Part shown: positions 33,814 to 44,869 of the stretch, in pieces
How positions within the stretch are numbered: the stretch's first letter is position 1
How the letters are laid out: every line of letters starts with the position of its first letter
Assembly (NCBI RefSeq): GCF_000787775.1
Contig: NZ_BBPM01000013.1
Location: 99,480-163,479 of the forward strand
Reading direction: 5' to 3'
Length of the DNA: 64,000 nucleotides
Source: Streptacidiphilus carbonis
GTDB lineage: Bacteria > Actinomycetota > Actinomycetes > Streptomycetales > Streptomycetaceae
Translations under genes and position numbers: made by a program
Notes under the pieces: generated by a model
Databases searched by the model: none
The model's input: the letters and a program-made list of their open reading frames with translations, nothing else
Told to the model about the DNA's origin: nothing

Positions 33814-35790
33814 TCAGCCCTCGCTGAACTCCAGCTGGGCGCCGATGTGGTGCAGGAACCTCTCCCAGCGGGCCACGAACTCCGGGTCGTGCGGGCTGAG
33901 ACCGGTCGCCATCCTGGTGATCTGCGGGAGCAGGGACGGATAGCTCCCCAGCGCGAACGCCAGCAGCCGGAACAGCTCCGGATCGCAGTGCGGGTTGATC
34001 AGCCCGGCCTCCTGGCGCCGTCGGATCTCCTCCACCTGCGCCTGGATCACCGGCTGCCGCTCCTCCTCGTGCGGGACGGTCCGGTCCCCGTACGCGAGCG
34101 CCTCCCGCTGCAGGTAGCCGAGCCAGGAGCCGTCCCCCGCCTCGTGCTCGTGGTAGTGGTAGGCCAGGAAGTCGCCGAGTGCGTCCGGGGCCTCCGCGGC
34201 CCGTTCCAGCCGGGTCGACTTGATCCGGCCGAGCAGGTCGGTGAGCAGGGTGTCGCCCATCCGTCCGCCGGTGGACAGGAACATCGACATGGCGAACCCG
34301 GCCGCCCAGCCCGGCAGCCGCTCGATCAGCGCGTTGGACGGCTGCCCCGGCGTGTGCGGCAGCCGGAACACCAGCAGCGCCGCGACCAGCAGCAGCCCCG
34401 CCGAGATCGGCAGCACCTCGGAGAAGGCGGTGGCGTACGCCTTCCCCGGCGCGGACTGCCCGACCAGGTTGAAGAAGACCAGCCCGAACAGCGCCACCCC
34501 GAGCACATTGGCGGTCTGCATGGTCGTGGTGACGATGCCGGAACCCGATCCGGCGTCCTTGGGCGGAACGCCGGAGATGATGGTGCCGACCAGCGGGCTC
34601 ATCCCCAGGCCCTGGCCCAGGCCGGTGATCAGCAGCGTCGGCGCCAGCGTCCACACGGTCAGCGAGGCCCCCGCGGTGTAGGCGGTGGCCGCCGTCGCCA
34701 GCAGGCCCAGTGCGGCCACCACATAGCCCAGGGTCAGCACATGCCGGCCGAGCACCGGCACCAGTCGCGGCGCCCGCAGCGAGGTGATGAAGAAGCCGAG
34801 GGCTGACGGTGTGTAGACCATCGCCGAGTCGATCGGCGAGAAGCCCAGGCCGGTCTGCAGATAGACCGCGAGGGTGAACAGGAAGCCGGCGTAGGAGGCC
34901 ATGAACAGCAGGGCGATCGGCACCCCGCTGGCGAAGCTGCGGTTGCGGAACAGGTCCAGCCGCACCAGCGGCTGCCCGCCCTCCCGGCTGCCGAGCCGGC
35001 GCTCGTACTGGACGAAGGCATAGCCGGCCGGCAGCGCGGCGACCAGGCAGACCAGCAGCCAGGCGGGCCAGCCCTGGTCGCGACCGATCAGCAGCGGCAC
35101 CGACAGCAGCAGCAGGAACAGCGTGACCAGGCCGACGCCGCCGAGGTCCAGCCTGGTGCGGGCGCTGGGCTCGTCCCTGGGCAGCCAGACCAGGGCGGCG
35201 GCGACCGCCAGCAGCCCGATCGGGACGTTCACCAGGAAGACCGGCCGCCAGGTCCAGCCGAACAGGTTCGCGGCCAGCAGGCCGCCGCCGATCAGCTGCC
35301 CGGCGATGGAGGCGATGCCGATGACCGCGCCGAAGGTGCCCAGCGCCTTGACCCTGGCCTGGCCCTCGTAGCTGGTCTGGATGATCGCCAGCACCTGCGG
35401 GTAGAGCATCGCCCCGCCCATGCCCTGGAGCACCCGGGCGACGATCAGCACGTCGATGGTGGGCGCCGCCCCGCACAGCGCGGAGGCGGCCGAGAAGACC
35501 AGCAGACCGGCCACGAACATGTGCTTGCGGCCGACGATGTCGCCCAGCCGCCCCCCGGTGACCAGCAGGGCCGCATAGGCGATGGTGTAGCCGGAGACCA
35601 CCAGCTCGACCGCACCGAAGCCGGCGTGCAGGCCGCTGCGGATCGAGGGGATGGCGACATTCACGATGGCGACGTCGAGGATCGCCATGAAGGTACCGAC
35701 CAGGACGACGGGCAGCACGAATCTCGACTGCCCCGGCGTCGTCCCGACGACTTGCTGGGATGTTCGGACCGCGGTCGCGCTCTCGGACAA
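33814..35790 (-). CDS. DHA2-family MFS drug exporter fused to a TetR-type C-terminal domain
   Basis: A 658-residue protein. Residues 15-475 form a 14-helix proton-driven exporter of the EmrB/QacA type, with GRLGDIVGRKHMF (motif A), RVLQGMGGAMLYP (motif B) and a motif-C-like GxxxGPxxGG segment (GQLIGGGLLAANLFGWTWR). After residue 520 the sequence resembles the ligand-binding half of TetR regulators (WLGYLQREALAYG, the VEEIRRRQEAGLI helix, LPQITRMATGLSPHDPEF). No helix-turn-helix is present. The TTG start has GGAGGGG upstream. The tail could sense the drug and gate the pump; this is inference. Substrate unknown. Confidence 0.88.
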   Translation of the reverse strand: MSESATAVRTSQQVVGTTPGQSRFVLPVVLVGTFMAILDVAIVNVAIPSIRSGLHAGFGAVELVVSGYTIAYAALLVTGGRLGDIVGRKHMFVAGLLVFSAASALCGAAPTIDVLIVARVLQGMGGAMLYPQVLAIIQTSYEGQARVKALGTFGAVIGIASIAGQLIGGGLLAANLFGWTWRPVFLVNVPIGLLAVAAALVWLPRDEPSARTRLDLGGVGLVTLFLLLLSVPLLIGRDQGWPAWLLVCLVAALPAGYAFVQYERRLGSREGGQPLVRLDLFRNRSFASGVPIALLFMASYAGFLFTLAVYLQTGLGFSPIDSAMVYTPSALGFFITSLRAPRLVPVLGRHVLTLGYVVAALGLLATAATAYTAGASLTVWTLAPTLLITGLGQGLGMSPLVGTIISGVPPKDAGSGSGIVTTTMQTANVLGVALFGLVFFNLVGQSAPGKAYATAFSEVLPISAGLLLVAALLVFRLPHTPGQPSNALIERLPGWAAGFAMSMFLSTGGRMGDTLLTDLLGRIKSTRLERAAEAPDALGDFLAYHYHEHEAGDGSWLGYLQREALAYGDRTVPHEEERQPVIQAQVEEIRRRQEAGLINPHCDPELFRLLAFALGSYPSLLPQITRMATGLSPHDPEFVARWERFLHHIGAQLEFSEG

Positions 35791-35915
35791 CGGAGTTCCC
35801 CTCCAGAAAGGCCAGGTGGCATGCCGCCGCCCATTGTTCAGGCGAACGTGCGTGCGCGTAGGGTCTTTTCGGAGGTTCCCCGCAGCCGAGAACGGTCGGG
35901 AACGCTCGGAAGCCC

Positions 35916-37172
35916 CTAGGCCTGCGGGCGGAGATACCCCGTGGGGCCCGCGGTGCGCGCGGTCGCCGAGCCGGTGTCGACCGGTTCGCCCAGCGCGCTG
36001 CCCTTGAGCCAGTCGCTCCAGGAGAGGTTCCAGTCGCCGAAGCCGTTGCTGAAGTCCTCCATCTGGTGGCCGCCGCTGTTGACGACCTGGACCACGTCGC
36101 CGGGCCTGACGTTGTCGTAGAACCAGTGCGCGTCGTCGGTGCTCATCCCGGTGCAGCCGTGGCTGACGTTGGAGACCCCCTGTGAGCCCACCGACCAGGG
36201 AGCGGCATGGAGGTACTCGCCGCTCCAGGTGACCCTGGTGTCCCAGCGCACCACCAGGTGGTACGACTCGGAGCTGCCGGCCGGGATGCCGATGGTGGTG
36301 GAGTCCATCAGCACCACCGGCGACCGCTCCAGGACCACCTTGTAGCCGCTGCGGGTGGCGAACCCGGGCTTCCCGGTGGTGATCGGCAGGGTGTTGACCA
36401 CCTTGTCGTTGCGGTAGAAGGTCAGCTGGTCGGTGCCGGCGTCGGTGATGGCGAGCACCTTGTCCCCGGTGCTGAAGGAGGTCCGGCTGGGCGCCCCGGC
36501 GTACAGGCCGGAGCCGACCGGCAGGCCCGGCATGGCGAAGGCGGCGCTGACGACCGCGTGGGCGGGCCAGAAGGTCCTGGGACGGAAGTGCAGGGTGCTG
36601 TCGTCCACCCAGTACCAGCCGCCCTGCACCGAGGGGGTGGAGTCGACCGTCAGGCCGCGCTCCACGGCCTTCCTGGCGGCCTGGTCGTGCACGGGGGTGC
36701 TGAGGGTCGCGGTGATCGGCTCGCCGACCCCGTAGACGCCCTTGTCGCCCGGTGTGAGCTTCACAGTCAGGGTCTTCGGCGCCGGCCTGGTGGCGAACTG
36801 CTGGACGGTGGTGCCGCGCCCGCCGGCGCCGTTGTCGGCGCTGATCCGCACGGTGTACAGCTCCCCCGCGCTCAGCGGGGCGCTGGAGCGCCAGCTGCGG
36901 TCGTCGGCGGCGATCGCCCCGGCCAGCCTGCGCCCGGCGGCGTCCGCGACCACCACATCGGTGAGCTGCCCGTGCGCGGCGGTCACCACGACCGGCGCGG
37001 CCGGGTCCACGGTCCGTCCGGACGGACTGAGGCTGACCAGCCCGGCCGCATCCACTGAGGTCTCCTGGCCGAGGCCGCCGGAGCCGCCGCCGCACCCGCA
37101 CAGCATCAGCGGTCCGGTCACCATCGCCACCACTGCCGCTGTCTTTGCCAGTACCCGAGCCCGAGCCCTCAT
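35916..37172 (-). CDS. L,D-transpeptidase lipoprotein with Ig-like domains
   Basis: A 418-residue exported lipoprotein. The signal sequence ends in LMLCGCGGG, with the lipidated Cys near residue 26. Two Ig-like domains follow (LdtMt2 layout), then the YkuD catalytic domain with the motif SHGCTGMSTDDAHWFYD, whose Cys makes 3-3 cross-links in peptidoglycan. The conserved upstream His is in SYHLVVRWD. The ATG of MRARARVL has AAGGA upstream and yields a proper signal peptide; an earlier in-frame GTG adds 14 residues. It is the sole wall cross-linker in the window. Confidence 0.94.
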   Translation of the reverse strand: MRARARVLAKTAAVVAMVTGPLMLCGCGGGSGGLGQETSVDAAGLVSLSPSGRTVDPAAPVVVTAAHGQLTDVVVADAAGRRLAGAIAADDRSWRSSAPLSAGELYTVRISADNGAGGRGTTVQQFATRPAPKTLTVKLTPGDKGVYGVGEPITATLSTPVHDQAARKAVERGLTVDSTPSVQGGWYWVDDSTLHFRPRTFWPAHAVVSAAFAMPGLPVGSGLYAGAPSRTSFSTGDKVLAITDAGTDQLTFYRNDKVVNTLPITTGKPGFATRSGYKVVLERSPVVLMDSTTIGIPAGSSESYHLVVRWDTRVTWSGEYLHAAPWSVGSQGVSNVSHGCTGMSTDDAHWFYDNVRPGDVVQVVNSGGHQMEDFSNGFGDWNLSWSDWLKGSALGEPVDTGSATARTAGPTGYLRPQA

Positions 37173-37289
37173 GCCGCTGTCCTTCCGATGCGCCGTGAGT
37201 CGACGTACCGTCACATACTAGGAAGAGTCCAGTCATTTCACCCACTCGCAGCGCCCCAACGGGTGACGACGGTTCTCCGGGGCGACGAA

Positions 37290-37328
37290 AAGGGGCGGCA
37301 GACCGTGTGAAACGGTCTGCCGCCCCTT
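37290..37328 (-). terminator. Terminator hairpin after ctaF
   Basis: A perfect 17-base stem, AAGGGGCGGCAGACCGT and its complement, with a five-base loop, 14 bases after the ctaF stop. It marks the end of the ctaC-ctaD-ctaF unit on the minus strand. Confidence 0.88.
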
Positions 37329-37341
37329 CAGGGGGAGGACG

Positions 37342-37740
37342 TCACTGCGTCTGGTTCTCGCCCCGGTAGTACTCGAAGACCCAGCCGAAGATGCCGATCA
37401 GCAGGATGGGGGCGGAGAAGTACATCAGCCACCAGCCGAAAATCACACCGCTGAACATCAGCGCCCCGCCGATGCCCAGGGACAGCGGCATCCAGCTGTG
37501 CGGGCTGAAGAAGCCCTGCACGCCGGCGTCGTCGGACACCTCGGCCTTGGGGTTGTCACCGGCCCCGGTGTCCACCCGCTTGGCGGTGAACAGCAGGTAG
37601 AAGGCGATGAACCCACCCAGCCCGAAGGCCATGAACAGCGCCGTGGTGCCGGTCGGGTCCTTGGACCAGATGCCGTACCAGATCGCGATGCCGAGGACGA
37701 AGACGGCGAAGCCAGCGAAGATCTTGCCCTGTTCCCTCAT
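37342..37740 (-). CDS. ctaF: Cytochrome c oxidase subunit IV, actinobacterial type
   Basis: A 132-residue membrane protein with four predicted helices in two pairs (residues 7-25, 32-50, 83-100, 105-125). It matches the actinobacterial CtaF/subunit IV family, an accessory subunit of the aa3 oxidase. Its ATG has AAGGAGG upstream and overlaps the ctaD stop by 4 bases, so the stoichiometry is kept by coupled translation. It is the last gene of the unit and is followed by a terminator. Confidence 0.95.
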   Translation of the reverse strand: MREQGKIFAGFAVFVLGIAIWYGIWSKDPTGTTALFMAFGLGGFIAFYLLFTAKRVDTGAGDNPKAEVSDDAGVQGFFSPHSWMPLSLGIGGALMFSGVIFGWWLMYFSAPILLIGIFGWVFEYYRGENQTQ

Positions 37741-39503
37741 CGGTCACCCGCCTCCTTCTCGGTGTCGGCAGCGGCTGCCTCCAGTGCGGCGACCAGGTGC
37801 GGCGGCACCTCGCCGTGGTTCTCCAGGTAGTCCTGGGCCGCGATCTCCGGGTGGTGCAGGTCGAACGCCGGGGACTCGGAGCGGATCCGCGGCAGGGTGA
37901 GGAAGTTGTGCCGCGGCGGCGGGCAGGAGGTCGCCCACTCCAGCGAGCGGCCGTAGCCCCACGGGTCGTCGACGTCGACCTTCTTGCCGTACTTGGCGGT
38001 CTTCCACACGTTGTAGAAGAACGGCAGCATCGAGGCGCCGAGGATGAACGACCCGATGGTGGAGATCAGGTTCAGCGTGGTGAAACCGTCGGTGGGCAGG
38101 TAGGTCGCGTAGCGACGCGGCATGCCCTCGGCGCCCAGCCAGTGCTGCACCAGGAAGGTGGTGTGGAAGCCGACGAACAGCATCCAGAAGGTGATCTTGC
38201 CCAGACGCTCGTCCAGCATCTTGCCGGTCATCTTGGGCCACCAGAAGTGGAAGCCCGCGAACATCGCGAAGACGACCGTGCCGAACACCACGTAGTGGAA
38301 GTGCGCCACCACGAAGTAGGAGTCCGAGACGTGGAAGTCGATCGGCGGGGAGGCGAGCAGAACACCCGTCAGACCACCGAAGAGGAAGGTCACCAGGAAG
38401 CCGACGGTCCACAGCATCGGCGTCTCGAAGCTCAGCGAGCCGCGCCACATGGTGCCGATCCAGTTGAAGAACTTCACCCCGGTGGGCACCGCGATGAGGA
38501 ACGTCATGAAGGAGAAGAACGGCAGCAGCACCGCACCGGTCACGTACATGTGGTGGGCCCACACGGTGACGGAGAGGCCGGCGATGGCGATGGTCGCCGC
38601 GATCAGGCTCTGGTAGCCGAACATCGGCTTGCGCGAGAATACCGGGACGATCTCGGAGATGATCCCGAAGAACGGCAGCGCGATGATGTACACCTCTGGA
38701 TGGCCGAAGAACCAGAAGAGGTGTTGCCAGAGGATCGGCCCGCCGTTGGCGGGGTCGAAGACATGCGCACCGAACTTGCGGTCCGCCTCCAGCGCCAGCA
38801 GCGCGGCGGCCAGGACGGGGAAGGCCAGCAGCACCAGCACCGCGGTGAGCAGCACGTTCCACACGAAGATCGGCATCCGGAACATGGTCATGCCGGGGGC
38901 ACGCATGCACAGGATCGTGGTGATGAAGTTGACCGAGCCGAGGATGGTGCCGAAGCCGGACAGCGCCAGACCCATGATCCACATGTCGGCGCCGACACTC
39001 GGCGAGTGGATCGCGTCGGACAGCGGCGAGTAGGCGAACCAGCCGAAGTCGGCCGCACCCTGCGGGGTGAGGAAGCCGCCCACCGCGATCAGCGAGCCGA
39101 ACAGGTACAGCCAGTAGGCGAACATGTTCAGCCGCGGGAACGCCACGTCGGGCGCGCCGATCTGCAGCGGCATGATCCAGTTGGTGAAGCCGGCGAACAG
39201 CGGGGTGGCGAACATCAGCAGCATGATCGTGCCGTGCATGGTGAACGCCTGGTTGAACTGCTCGTTCGTCAGGACCGAGCCGTTCGGCTGTGCCAGCTGG
39301 GCACGCATCGTCAGCGCCAGGATGCCGCCGATGATGAAGAACGCGAACGAGGTGACCAGGTACAGCGTGCCGATGGTCTTGTGGTCCGTGGTGGTCATCC
39401 ACTTGATGACCTGGGTCCCGGACTTGCGCTCCAGCGCGCTCTTCCGGCCGACGGTGGCGGTACTACCACCGCTGAGACCCTGGGGTTCGTTGAGGATCGT
39501 CAT
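37737..39503 (-). CDS. ctaD: Cytochrome c oxidase subunit I
   Basis: A 588-residue catalytic subunit of the aa3 oxidase with 12 membrane helices. It carries low-spin haem a and the haem a3-CuB centre. Visible are the helix VI motif [10 protein letters not shown] (CuB His cross-linked to Tyr, K-channel side), AHHMYVTG (two CuB His) and the helix X His pair in [10 protein letters not shown]. The ATG start at MTILNEPQ overlaps the ctaC stop by 4 bases. The open frame extends further upstream inside ctaC but has no support. The soluble C-terminal tail is about 60 residues. Confidence 0.97.
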   Translation of the reverse strand: MTILNEPQGLSGGSTATVGRKSALERKSGTQVIKWMTTTDHKTIGTLYLVTSFAFFIIGGILALTMRAQLAQPNGSVLTNEQFNQAFTMHGTIMLLMFATPLFAGFTNWIMPLQIGAPDVAFPRLNMFAYWLYLFGSLIAVGGFLTPQGAADFGWFAYSPLSDAIHSPSVGADMWIMGLALSGFGTILGSVNFITTILCMRAPGMTMFRMPIFVWNVLLTAVLVLLAFPVLAAALLALEADRKFGAHVFDPANGGPILWQHLFWFFGHPEVYIIALPFFGIISEIVPVFSRKPMFGYQSLIAATIAIAGLSVTVWAHHMYVTGAVLLPFFSFMTFLIAVPTGVKFFNWIGTMWRGSLSFETPMLWTVGFLVTFLFGGLTGVLLASPPIDFHVSDSYFVVAHFHYVVFGTVVFAMFAGFHFWWPKMTGKMLDERLGKITFWMLFVGFHTTFLVQHWLGAEGMPRRYATYLPTDGFTTLNLISTIGSFILGASMLPFFYNVWKTAKYGKKVDVDDPWGYGRSLEWATSCPPPRHNFLTLPRIRSESPAFDLHHPEIAAQDYLENHGEVPPHLVAALEAAAADTEKEAGDR

Positions 39504-40369
39504 TTGGCGTTGTCCGCTCCGGTGGTCGTGATGCCCGCGGGCACGAAGCCCTTCTGGCCCTTGGCGCGAAGCTCGGCGATGTGCGCGTCGTACTCGGCCG
39601 GGGTGACCACCTTGACGTTGAACAGCATCTGCGAGTGGTCGACGCCGCAGAGCTCGGTGCACTTCCCGCGGAAGGTGCCGAGCTGGGTGGGCGTCACCTC
39701 GAACTTGTTCACCACACCCGGGATGACGTCCATCTTCATCAGGAAGTCGACCGGCCAGAAGCCGTGGATGACGTCACGCGAGGTGAGGTCGAACTCGACC
39801 TTCTCCCCCTGCGGGAGCCACAGCGTGGGCGGCGTGCCCGGGGTGCCGACGTCGTAGGCGCCACCGTCGTCACCGGCCACGTCGCCCTGGCTCTTGTTGG
39901 TGACGGTGTGGTTGTAGTTGAACGCCCAGCTCCACTGGAAGCCGACGACGTTCACCGTGGTGGCCGGCGTCGGGGTCTTGAGGAGGTAGTCCTCGTCGCG
40001 CGCGGTGTAGACGAAGAAGACCGACACCATGATCAGCGGGACCACGGTGAACAGTGCCTCGACCGGCATGTTGTACCGGAACTGCTGCGGCACCTCGATC
40101 TTGGTGCGGCTGCGCCGGTGGAAGAACACGCTCCACAGGATCAGCCCCCAGACGAGGACACCGACCGCCAGCGCCGCGATCCACGAGCTCTGCCAGATGA
40201 AGAGGACCGTCTTGCCCTGCTCGTCACGCGGAGTGGGCAGGCCGAGCCGAGGCAGTTGCGAGGACGAGCAGCCGGTGGCGGTGGCAAGGACGAGGCCCAG
40301 CGTCAGCGCTGAGAGCAGCTTCCGCCGCATCGAGCGCCGCGGCGAGCGGTCGGAGCCGTTGGGACTCAC
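39500..40369 (-). CDS. ctaC: Cytochrome c oxidase subunit II
   Basis: A 289-residue subunit with a lipoprotein signal ([12 protein letters not shown], Cys near residue 34), two membrane helices and a cupredoxin domain. The CuA site is seen as [14 protein letters not shown] near the C-terminus, preceded by the His in DVIHGFWP. It receives electrons from QcrC. The GTG start has GGGAAGG upstream; an internal ATG (MRRKLLSA) 13 codons later is the alternative. It is the first gene of ctaC-ctaD-ctaF. A perfect 9-base inverted repeat lies about 76 bases before the start. Confidence 0.97.
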   Translation of the reverse strand: MSPNGSDRSPRRSMRRKLLSALTLGLVLATATGCSSSQLPRLGLPTPRDEQGKTVLFIWQSSWIAALAVGVLVWGLILWSVFFHRRSRTKIEVPQQFRYNMPVEALFTVVPLIMVSVFFVYTARDEDYLLKTPTPATTVNVVGFQWSWAFNYNHTVTNKSQGDVAGDDGGAYDVGTPGTPPTLWLPQGEKVEFDLTSRDVIHGFWPVDFLMKMDVIPGVVNKFEVTPTQLGTFRGKCTELCGVDHSQMLFNVKVVTPAEYDAHIAELRAKGQKGFVPAGITTTGADNAK

Positions 40370-40700
40370 GTAGCGCCTTCCCGAAGTCTCGCCCGCTCAC
40401 GCGCCACCCGGGTAACTGTGGTCCCGGCGGCCCGGTCAGCGGGCAGGGTTTGGATGTTTATGCGGGCCAAACCCTACTCCAGGCGTATCGGAGCTTCGCG
40501 GGCAGGTCCGGCTAACGCGCCGGGGCGGCCCCCTAACGGCCCCCGAACGGGTGGTTTCCCTGGTCAGATGGGCACTTCGCACACCCTGGGACCGTTCCGG
40601 CGACACGCCGGCGGCACCCGGCTGACACACCATAAGGCACCCAAACGATCACACTGCGGACGGCCCCCTGACGTCCCGACAAGCAACGGCTCGCTACCGT
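40370..40700. other. Divergent region between ctaC and the desulfurase-TusA fusion gene
   Basis: No gene is supported here. It contains the inverted repeat at 40445-40475, an AT-richer patch in its spacer (ATGTTTATG) that may include the ctaC promoter, and TACCGT at 40695-40700, the probable -10 box of the plus-strand gene. Confidence 0.5.
40445..40475. promoter_or_regulatory. Perfect inverted repeat, candidate operator of ctaC
   Basis: AGGGTTTGG and CCAAACCCT, nine paired bases on each side of a 13-base spacer (ATGTTTATGCGGG). The centre lies about 90 bases before the ctaC start. The arm spacing suits a dimeric regulator on two major-groove faces. I do not recognise the motif as that of a known regulator. 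Confidence 0.5.
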
Positions 40701-42086
40701 GTGGAGGTGCCGTACTTCGACGCCGCCTCGACCGCCCCGCTGCACCCGCTCGCCCGGCAGGCGCTGCTGTCCGCGCTCGACGAGGGCTGGGCCGACCCGG
40801 CCAGGCTCTACCGGGACGGCCGGCGGGCCCGGATGCTGCTGGACGCCGCCCGCGAGACGGTCGCCGCGGAACTCGGCGCCCGCACCGACGAGGTGGTGTT
40901 CACCACGTCCGGAACCCAGGCCAACCACCTCGCCGTCCTGGGCGCGCTCGCCGGGAACCACCGGAACGGGCGACACCTGGTCCACTCCGCCGTCGAACAC
41001 TCTTCCGTACTCCATGCGGCCGAGCGGGCCGAGGCGGACGGCGGCAGCGCCTCCGCCGTCCCGGTGGACCGTCAGGGACGGGTGGACCCAACGGCATTCG
41101 CAGCGGCCCTGCGCCCGGACACCGCGCTGGCCGCCCTGCAGTCGGCCAACCACGAGGTCGGGACGGTGCAACCGGTCGCCGAGGCGGCCGCGCTGTGCGC
41201 GGAGCGGGGCGTACCGCTGCTGGTCGACGCGGCGCAGTCGCTCGGACCGCTGGGATCCCCGGCGGGCTGGTCGCTGCTGACCGCCTCCGCGCACAAGTGG
41301 GGCGGACCGGCCGGGGTCGGTGTGCTCGCGGTCCGCAAGGGCGTCCGCTACCGCTCGCCGCTGCCGGCCGACGACCGGGAGGCCGGGCGGGTGCCCGGCC
41401 ATGTGAACGTCCCCGCGGTGATCGCCGCGGCCGTGGCGCTGCGGGCGGTCCGCCAGGAGGCTGCGGCGCTGAACCCGCTGCAGCACGCCAGGATCGCCCG
41501 GCTCCGGGAGGCCCTGCCGGGCCTGGTCCCCGACCTCGCGGTGCTGGGCCCCGCGGAGGAGCGGCTGCCGCACCTGCTGACCTTCTCCTGCCTCTACGTC
41601 GACGGGGAGGCGCTGCTCGGCGAACTGGACCGGGCCGGCTTCGCCGTCACCTCCGGCTCCTCCTGCACCTCCAGCACGCTGACGCCCAGCCACGTACTGG
41701 CCGCGATGGGGGTCCTCACCGAGGGCAACATCCGCGTCTCGCTGCCCGCGGGGTGCGAGGACGCCGACATCGACCGGTTCCTCGACGTCCTCCCGAACGC
41801 GGTCGCCGCGGTCCGGAGCAAGCTGGACGCACCGTCAGCGGCGGTGCCCACTGCGGACGAAGTGACCCTGGACACCCTGGGCCGACGCTGTCCGATCCCG
41901 GTGATCGAGCTCGCCAAGCACCTCACCGACGTCCCCGTCGGCGGAATGGTCCGAGTGCTCTCGGACGACGAGGCGGCGGCGCTGGACATCCCGGCGTGGT
42001 GCGAGATGCGTTCGCAGGAGTACGTGGGCAGCGAACCCGCGGCGGGGCTGAACGCAGTCGCCTACCTGATCCGCCGTCTTTCCTAG
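40701..42086 (+). CDS. Cysteine desulfurase (IscS/NifS-like) fused to a TusA sulfurtransferase domain
   Basis: A 461-residue two-domain protein. Residues 1-375 are a class V PLP enzyme: HSAVEHSSV (His over PLP), LVDAAQSLGPL (Asp-Gln), TASAHKWGGPAG (PLP Lys) and the active Cys loop SGSSCTSS, which takes sulfur from cysteine. Residues about 390-461 are a TusA/SirA domain with the signature LDTLGRRCPIPVIELAK, whose Cys accepts persulfide. The fusion would hand sulfur over within one chain, for tRNA thiolation or cofactor synthesis. The start is GTG 40701 or, better suited to a leaderless message, GTG 40707 six bases after TACCGT. Confidence 0.92.
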   Translation: MEVPYFDAASTAPLHPLARQALLSALDEGWADPARLYRDGRRARMLLDAARETVAAELGARTDEVVFTTSGTQANHLAVLGALAGNHRNGRHLVHSAVEHSSVLHAAERAEADGGSASAVPVDRQGRVDPTAFAAALRPDTALAALQSANHEVGTVQPVAEAAALCAERGVPLLVDAAQSLGPLGSPAGWSLLTASAHKWGGPAGVGVLAVRKGVRYRSPLPADDREAGRVPGHVNVPAVIAAAVALRAVRQEAAALNPLQHARIARLREALPGLVPDLAVLGPAEERLPHLLTFSCLYVDGEALLGELDRAGFAVTSGSSCTSSTLTPSHVLAAMGVLTEGNIRVSLPAGCEDADIDRFLDVLPNAVAAVRSKLDAPSAAVPTADEVTLDTLGRRCPIPVIELAKHLTDVPVGGMVRVLSDDEAAALDIPAWCEMRSQEYVGSEPAAGLNAVAYLIRRLS

Positions 42087-42088
42087 CC

Positions 42089-42159
42089 GCGCAGTTCCCC
42101 GCGCCCCCAGCAATTGCAACTGGCCCGGTTGCAACACCTCAGGGGCGCGGGGAACTGCG
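42089..42159. repeat. Palindromic intergenic element, copy E
   Basis: Arms at 42089-42108 and 42141-42159 with one end mismatch, and inner pairing of TTGCAACTGG with CCGGTTGCAA. It begins three bases after the stop of the fusion gene and lies between two convergent genes, as copies B and D do. Confidence 0.88.
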
Positions 42160-42194
42160 GGAACATCAGCCACAGCCGACGTAGAGCCGAAAAA

Positions 42195-44295
<2,101 letters not shown>

Positions 44296-44300
44296 GAGAG

Positions 44301-44337
44301 AACGGCGCCCCCACCCGGATCCGGATGGGGGCGCCGT
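44301..44337. terminator. Bidirectional terminator hairpin
   Basis: A 13-base perfect stem AACGGCGCCCCCA with its complement and a 12-base loop that is itself palindromic (CCGGATCCGG). It sits between the lipoprotein gene and the opposing Fe-S carrier gene. Confidence 0.85.
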
Positions 44338-44359
44338 TGCCCGCCCGTGCGCGGAGCGA

Positions 44360-44713
44360 CTAGCTGAAGGAGTCACCGCAGGCGCAGGAGCCGGTGGCGT
44401 TGGGGTTGTCGATCGTGAAGCCCTGCTTCTCGATGGTGTCGACGAAGTCGATGGAGGCGCCGCCCAGGTACGGGGCGCTCATCCGGTCGGTGACGACGCT
44501 CACGCCGCCGAAGTCCTTCACGACATCGCCGTCGAGCGAGCGCTCGTCGAAGAACAGCTGGTAGCGCAGGCCCGAGCAGCCGCCGGGCTGCACCGCGACG
44601 CGCAGCGCGAGGTCCTCGCGGCCCTCCTGCTCCAGCAGGCTCTTGACCTTGGCCGCGGCGGCATCGCTGAGAAGGATCCCGCTCTCGACGTTGGTCTCGT
44701 CCTGGACGGTCAT
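44360..44713 (-). CDS. A-type iron-sulfur cluster carrier (HesB/IscA/ErpA family)
   Basis: A 117-residue carrier that receives Fe-S clusters and inserts them into target proteins. The three conserved Cys are in GGCSG (residue about 48) and the C-terminal CACGDSF. The length is normal for the family. The ATG of MTVQDETN lies in a weak ribosome context. A Rieske protein, NadA and other Fe-S enzymes are encoded nearby. The same gene follows the PfkB-family gene in M. tuberculosis (Rv2204c). Confidence 0.95.
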   Translation of the reverse strand: MTVQDETNVESGILLSDAAAAKVKSLLEQEGREDLALRVAVQPGGCSGLRYQLFFDERSLDGDVVKDFGGVSVVTDRMSAPYLGGASIDFVDTIEKQGFTIDNPNATGSCACGDSFS

Positions 44714-44869
44714 CTGCTTACTCCCGGGTTGTGACGACGTACTGCTGCTACCAGCGGCAAACCGGCGGCGTCCCCGAAGTATTCCGGGGACCTCCATGCT
44801 CGCACACTGCGCCACGAAGACGGCTGGAACCACCCCCCTCCCCCTCGGCACGGGGAGAGACTTGTCGGC

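Noticed and set aside
33814..37245. A single 1143-residue reading joining the MFS exporter and the transpeptidase region
   Set aside because: The upstream third is out of frame with the transpeptidase gene. The MFS gene has its own TTG start with GGAGGGG at 35790.
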